Assembly: GCA_012522615.1 (NCBI GenBank)
Contig: JAAYKB010000119.1
Location: forward strand, 1 to 17,873
DNA: 17,873 nucleotides
Direction: 5' to 3'
Origin: Clostridiales bacterium
Lineage (GTDB): Bacteria > Bacillota > Clostridia > Oscillospirales > Acutalibacteraceae
Each line of letters starts with the position of its first letter. The stretch's first letter is position 1. A program made the position numbers and the translations under genes. Below the pieces are notes generated by a model. The model was not told the origin of the DNA, searched no databases, and saw nothing but the letters and a program-made list of their open reading frames with translations. Positions 13,714-17,873 of the stretch are shown piece after piece.

Positions 13714-13839
13714 ATGAAAATCATTATTGTCGGATGCGGGAAGATGGGCTATACGGTAGCAAAGGTATTGTCTGAAAAAAAGGATATTTACGTGACTGTT
13801 GTTGACAACAATCCGAATGATCTTGATAATGTGCCCTAA
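13714..13839 (+). pseudogene. trkA: 5' piece of trkA, ended by an in-frame TAA
   Basis: ATG 13714, with GAAGAGGA about 10 nt upstream, begins MKIIIVGCGKMGYTVAKVLS, the classic first Rossmann fold of TrkA with GCGKMG at 7-12 and VTVVDNNP after it. Codon 42 (13837-13839) is TAA. The reading frame then continues without shift as PLDVIFVVGNEANEQ, aligning with the second half of the same Rossmann fold. A single base change from CAA or AAA would explain it. As written, this piece would make a 41-residue fragment. See the entry at 13861 for the remainder. Confidence 0.75.
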
Positions 13840-13860
13840 CCGCTTGATGTAATATTTGTC

Positions 13861-15156
13861 GTGGGTAATGAGGCAAACGAACAAACACTGATAGAAGCAG
13901 GAGCCAGGGATGCAGATTTAATTGTAAGCACAACAAATGCCGATGAGTTAAATGTCTTATGCTGTATTATGGCCGAGCGCCTTGGGGCAAAGCATTCGAT
14001 AGCAAGGGTACGCAATCCCGAGTATATGCTGGAGTTTAACAAGCTATGGAAAGATCTTGGAATCGATATGGTCATCAATCCCGAACGGCAAACAGCAAGA
14101 GAGATTTCGAGAATTCTGAGATATCCTGCCGCTGACGATATAGATACCTTTGTCAACGGTAGGGTTGAGTTGGTTTCTTTTAAAGTGTCCGAAAAACCCG
14201 ACTACTTCGTGGGCAAGAGCGTAGCCCAGCTTTTTGACAGGGGCATGGGAATTCTCCTTGCGGTTGTTGAAAGGGAACACAAAGCGTTGATTCCCTACGG
14301 AGATTTTGTTTTCAAGGAATCCGATATTATCAGAATACTTGGCCGCCCGTCTCAAATCATGAAATTCTTTACCCAGATAAAGAAAAGGCCCAAAAAAGCA
14401 CAGGAAGTCATGATTATAGGAGGGGGAAAAATTACACATTACCTTGTTGAACTCCTGAGCAGGCATACGGTGAAAACCAATATAAAAATAATTGAAAAAG
14501 ACCGAAAAAAATGCGAAGCTTTGTACCAAGCACTGGCTTCGCTTGAGCTAGAGCGCCGCTGTTTATTCATACACGGGGACGGAACAAATGAAGAGCTCCT
14601 GGCCGCGGAAGAAATTGATAGTATGGACGCTTTTGTATGCCTTACGGATAGTGATGAAGAAAATGCGATAATTTCTCTTTATGCTTTTAAAATGGGTGTA
14701 AAAAAAGTAGTCACGAAGGTTAATCATATCCATCAGAATATGATTAAAAACCTCGGGTTAGGTCTTGGGAGCATCATCACGCCCCAAAATATAACTGCGA
14801 ATACTGTTCTCAGATATGTGGACGGGCTGACCGGTATCGCCGGAAGCAATATCAGATTGATGCACCGGATTTTCTTCGGCGATGATGAGAATGTTGAAGC
14901 GATTGAATTTCAAGTGAACAAAAAGACAAAATGCCTTGATACGCCCATAAAGGATTTGAAGCTGAAGAAAGGGATACTTATAGGGTGTATAAGTAGGGGT
15001 TCGGACATTATTATTCCGTCGGGCGAAACCCAGATACTCATCGGTGACAGTGTAATCATTATTACAAAAAATAACGATATTCGTGACCTTGATGATATTT
15101 TAATGAACAGGACAGGTGCTTTAGCCGATACGGAAAAAACTGAACAAGAAGGTTAG
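13861..15156 (+). CDS. trkA: TrkA potassium uptake regulator, main part (N-terminus cut off by stop codon)
   Basis: TrkA is the cytosolic NAD(H)-binding regulator of the TrkH potassium channel. With the upstream piece the gene spans 13714-15156 (480 residues expected). The part after the stop has the end of the first Rossmann fold (NEANEQTLIEAGARDADLIV), a TrkA_C domain (about 98-170 counting from 13861), a second Rossmann domain with GGGKIT at 187-192 and HGDGTNEELL, and a second TrkA_C domain (about 330-420). The listed start is a GTG with no ribosome binding site, so it is only the longest open stretch. The 431 codons have no further stop, and trkH follows after 7 bp. Possible explanations are a recent nonsense mutation, a sequencing or assembly error, or readthrough. 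Confidence 0.8.
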   Translation: MGNEANEQTLIEAGARDADLIVSTTNADELNVLCCIMAERLGAKHSIARVRNPEYMLEFNKLWKDLGIDMVINPERQTAREISRILRYPAADDIDTFVNGRVELVSFKVSEKPDYFVGKSVAQLFDRGMGILLAVVEREHKALIPYGDFVFKESDIIRILGRPSQIMKFFTQIKKRPKKAQEVMIIGGGKITHYLVELLSRHTVKTNIKIIEKDRKKCEALYQALASLELERRCLFIHGDGTNEELLAAEEIDSMDAFVCLTDSDEENAIISLYAFKMGVKKVVTKVNHIHQNMIKNLGLGLGSIITPQNITANTVLRYVDGLTGIAGSNIRLMHRIFFGDDENVEAIEFQVNKKTKCLDTPIKDLKLKKGILIGCISRGSDIIIPSGETQILIGDSVIIITKNNDIRDLDDILMNRTGALADTEKTEQEG

Positions 15157-15163
15157 TACAGTA

Positions 15164-16615
15164 ATGAATTATAGTCTTATATTTAAATTAATCGGGAATG
15201 TACTCAGGATAGAAGCATTATTCATGCTTTTTCCGCTGGCGGTTTCATTTATATATGGAGGAGGAGAGCATTGGGCTTTCCTTTGGTCAATTTTGATATT
15301 AGCCATCGCAGGTACGTTGTTAGCCATGCTAAAACCAAAAGACAAAAACTTCAGGACGAGGGACGCTTTTGTCGTCGCAGGGGTTTCATGGTTTTTATTC
15401 TCGCTTTTCGGCGCTCTGCCATTTTACTTTTCCGGACATTTTAACAGTTTTATCGACTGTATCTTTGAATCCGTATCGGGCTTTACGACAACCGGCGCTA
15501 CCATCTTAAACGACGTTGAAATCCTACCTAAGGGAATAATATTTTGGCGGAGTTTTTCTCACTGGATCGGCGGTATGGGCGTCCTGATGTTTATTATGGC
15601 GGTAATACCGTCGATAAACGCATCATCAATCAATCTTTTGAGAGCCGAAAGTACCGGGCCGTCGCCCGATAAAATTGTTCCCAAGATACGTGAGACGGCC
15701 AGAATCATGTATCTTATCTATCTTGCAATGACTGTTTTACTGATTGTTCTTCTCAGGATAGCCGGGCTTCCAATTTTTGATTCTATTATCAACGCCTTTT
15801 CCACGGCAGGTACAGGCGGATTTTCAAATATGAACGCAAGCGTTGCAGCCTACAACAATGTTGCTGCCGAGATAATGATAACCGTATTTATGTTTTTGTT
15901 CGGAATCAATTTTTCACTATACTTTTTTATTCTTGGCGGAAAATTTGCAAAATTCATCAAGGATATAGAATTAAAAGTGTATTTTGGAGTCGTTATAGTA
16001 TCTATACTTATCATTACGGTTAACATTTCCGGGATTTATGGCGGAATCGCGGAAGGTCTGAGGCATTCGTCTTTTCAGGTTTCGTCCGTCATATCGACGA
16101 CAGGATTTTCAACCACGGATTTTAACCTTTGGCCTACCTTAAGCAAAGTTATATTGGTGTTTTTGATGGTTACCGGATGCTCTGCCGGTTCTACCGGCGG
16201 CGGCGTGAAGCTCATAAGGTTTATTATCCTTTTTAAAGCTGCCGGAATTGAGTTGGGTAAAATCTTTCATCCCGGAAGCGTAAAAGCCGTGTCGGTCAAC
16301 GGAAAGAAGGTTGATAATGATGTTGTGTCAAAGACGGCTCTGTTTTTCTTTATTTATTTCGCGGTTTTCTTTGCCTCTGTCGTGCTGATTTCCATTGAAG
16401 GAAAGGATATCGTTTCGAGTACAACAGCGGTGATTGCTTCATTGAGCAATATCGGGCCCGGTCTCGGCATCGTCGGCCCGGCAGGGAATTTCGCCGCATT
16501 CTCTCCCTTTTCAAAGGTTGTTTTTTCGTTTTGCATGATTGCGGGGCGTCTGGAGTTTTTCCCCGTGTTGGTTTTGTTTACCCCGTCTGTATGGAAGAAA
16601 AGTTTAATTAAATAA
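15164..16615 (+). CDS. trkH: TrkH/KtrB-family potassium transporter subunit
   Basis: TrkH is the membrane pore subunit of a Trk/Ktr K+ uptake system and works with TrkA bound to its cytosolic face. The 483-residue product has about ten membrane helices and the four pore loops of the superfamily, with filter stretches TTGAT at 109-113, GTGGFS at 216-221, TTGFS at 312-316 and NIGPG at 429-433. The gating-loop region GCSAGSTGGGVK lies at 338-349. All four filter glycines are present, so the pore looks functional. The length fits TrkH (about 480) rather than the shorter KtrB (about 450). The start ATG 15164 lies 7 bp after the trkA stop, with AAGAAGG about 11 nt upstream, so translation is probably coupled to trkA. 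Loss of trkA could leave it unregulated. Confidence 0.95.
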   Translation: MNYSLIFKLIGNVLRIEALFMLFPLAVSFIYGGGEHWAFLWSILILAIAGTLLAMLKPKDKNFRTRDAFVVAGVSWFLFSLFGALPFYFSGHFNSFIDCIFESVSGFTTTGATILNDVEILPKGIIFWRSFSHWIGGMGVLMFIMAVIPSINASSINLLRAESTGPSPDKIVPKIRETARIMYLIYLAMTVLLIVLLRIAGLPIFDSIINAFSTAGTGGFSNMNASVAAYNNVAAEIMITVFMFLFGINFSLYFFILGGKFAKFIKDIELKVYFGVVIVSILIITVNISGIYGGIAEGLRHSSFQVSSVISTTGFSTTDFNLWPTLSKVILVFLMVTGCSAGSTGGGVKLIRFIILFKAAGIELGKIFHPGSVKAVSVNGKKVDNDVVSKTALFFFIYFAVFFASVVLISIEGKDIVSSTTAVIASLSNIGPGLGIVGPAGNFAAFSPFSKVVFSFCMIAGRLEFFPVLVLFTPSVWKKSLIK

Positions 16616-16659
16616 TGATTACTTTTCAAATTATCTTTAATATTTATGATGTCAATTAA

Positions 16660-16687
16660 TTGACAATTGGATAAAAGAGAATATAAT
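16660..16687 (+). promoter_or_regulatory. Consensus sigma-A promoter of the glutamate dehydrogenase gene
   Basis: TTGACA (16660-16665) and TATAAT (16682-16687) are perfect boxes with a 16-nt spacer, predicting a start near 16694 and a leader of about 45 nt. A second TATAAT at 16701-16706 has no good -35 box. No convincing terminator for trkH is visible between 16616 and 16659. Confidence 0.85.
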
Positions 16688-16738
16688 TTTAAGAGTATTC
16701 TATAATTTACTAAATCTATATTTAAGGGAGATTTTCCA

Positions 16739-17873
16739 ATGAGCCAAACTACATACAATCCTTACATGACCGCCCAGAAGCAGTTTGACGGTGTGGCTGA
16801 TTTAATTGGTTTGGAGCAGCCTATTCGCGATTTGCTCCGTCAGCCCGGCCGGGAATACCACTTTACCATTCCTGTAAAAATGGATGACGGTACGACCAAA
16901 ATATTCAATGGATACAGGATACAGCACAATGATGCGCGCGGTCCCGCCAAGGGAGGAATACGTTTTCATCCACAGGAAACGATAGATACAATAAGAGCTT
17001 TGTCCATGTGGATGACATGGAAATGTGCGGTCGTCGACATTCCGCTTGGGGGAGCAAAGGGAGGAGTTATCTGCGATCCCCACAGCCTGTCAAAGGGTGA
17101 ACAGGAACGGTTGTGTCGGGGATATGTAAGACAGTTGGCAAAAAATATCGGTCCGACCATTGATGTGCCTGCTCCCGATGTTATGACAAACGGTCAGCAC
17201 ATGCTTTGGATGATGGATGAGTTTGAGACTATTCACGGCGGACATTATCCAGGAACAATTACCGGAAAGCCTGTCGGGATGGGCGGTTCGCTAGGACGCA
17301 CTCAGGCTACGGGATACGGTGTTATTTATTGTCTCAGAGAAGCCCTAAAAGAATTGAAGATAGATATCACAAAAACAACCGCAAGCTTGCAAGGGTTTGG
17401 AAATGTTGCTGAATATGCGGCAAGACTGTATACCAAGATGGGCGGAAAGATAGTTGCCATTTCATGCTGGGATAATAATGATAAAAAGGCATATACCTAC
17501 CGTAATCTAAACGGACTGGATATCGAGAAAATGGCAGCCATCAAGGATTCCTTCGGAACCATCGATAAGGTTAAGGCGCAGAAAATGGGAGCCGAGCTGT
17601 TGGATGGGGATGACTGGATAGCCCAAGACGTTGACATTCTTCTGCCCTGTGCGCTTGAAAACCAGCTTACGCCGGCGACCTTTACAAAAATCAGCGATAA
17701 GGTTAAGGTTATATGCGAAGGTGCCAACGGACCTACAACGCCGGATTGCGATGAATTGATAAAGGCAAAAAACATCTATCTCATACCCGATTTTTTGTGC
17801 AACGCCGGCGGTGTCACCTGTAGCTACTTTGAACAGGTGCAATGCAACATGAACTACTTCTGGTCGATGGAAG
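16739..17873 (+). CDS. gluD: Glutamate dehydrogenase (Glu/Leu/Phe/Val dehydrogenase family), 3' end cut by window
   Basis: The enzyme interconverts glutamate and 2-oxoglutarate plus ammonia; in Clostridia it is a highly expressed catabolic enzyme. About 378 codons are in the window and a family length near 420 implies only the last about 40 residues are missing. The N-terminal half has KMDDG at 47-51, GPAKGGIRFHP at 68-78 (Lys71), WKCAV (Lys95), PLGGAKGGV at 102-110 (catalytic Lys107) and the PAPD Asp147. The C-terminal half has the nucleotide fold QGFGNVAEY, then CEGANGPTTP and PDFLCNAGGV. The start ATG 16739 follows AAGGGAG with 8-nt spacing. From memory it aligns along its length with Clostridioides difficile GluD; cofactor (NAD or NADP) is not settled by what I can see. 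It has its own consensus promoter. Confidence 0.93.
   Translation, partial: MSQTTYNPYMTAQKQFDGVADLIGLEQPIRDLLRQPGREYHFTIPVKMDDGTTKIFNGYRIQHNDARGPAKGGIRFHPQETIDTIRALSMWMTWKCAVVDIPLGGAKGGVICDPHSLSKGEQERLCRGYVRQLAKNIGPTIDVPAPDVMTNGQHMLWMMDEFETIHGGHYPGTITGKPVGMGGSLGRTQATGYGVIYCLREALKELKIDITKTTASLQGFGNVAEYAARLYTKMGGKIVAISCWDNNDKKAYTYRNLNGLDIEKMAAIKDSFGTIDKVKAQKMGAELLDGDDWIAQDVDILLPCALENQLTPATFTKISDKVKVICEGANGPTTPDCDELIKAKNIYLIPDFLCNAGGVTCSYFEQVQCNMNYFWSME

Overview
The window looks like a chromosomal stretch from a Gram-positive anaerobe of the class Clostridia, probably near the Ruminococcaceae/Oscillospiraceae. The grounds are strong AGGAGG-type ribosome binding sites, frequent TTG start codons, near-consensus sigma-A promoters (TTGACA-17-TATAAT), a long clostridial-type PRPP synthetase, a DUF4080 B12/radical-SAM protein and a GluD-type glutamate dehydrogenase. 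Family-level placement is inference from gene content. Most of the window is core metabolism. Genes on the left look GC-richer than those after about 13.3 kb.

Layout. Positions 1-98 hold a palindromic element and no gene. Then comes plsY-gpsA (glycerol-3-phosphate supply and first acylation in phospholipid synthesis). A convergent lipoprotein resembling the IseA endopeptidase inhibitors follows, then a REP-like palindrome and hflX (ribosome-rescue GTPase) on the minus strand. The hflX/prs intergenic region contains a well-formed promoter directly in front of a long hairpin with a T-tract, a candidate small RNA. Next are prs, then nadB-nadC with an SGNH hydrolase (NAD synthesis; nadA is not here), a sodium:solute symporter with a small amidase_6-domain protein, and a B12-binding radical SAM protein.

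From about 12.8 to 13.7 kb lies an accessory scar: a decayed tyrosine recombinase that has lost its catalytic Arg and Tyr, lying against the 3' end of a tRNA-Lys gene. The tRNA has its own terminator and a perfect sigma-A promoter, with three 21-bp A/T-rich direct repeats just upstream. Beyond it are a structured leader RNA and the potassium uptake genes trkA-trkH. trkA carries an in-frame TAA at codon 42, although the remaining 431 codons are open. The window ends inside a glutamate dehydrogenase gene behind a consensus promoter.

The least explained parts are the hflX/prs hairpin RNA, the trkA leader (possible riboswitch), the trkA nonsense codon, the REP-like palindromes and the repeat array at tRNA-Lys. 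I found no CRISPR array, complete mobile element or defence system.
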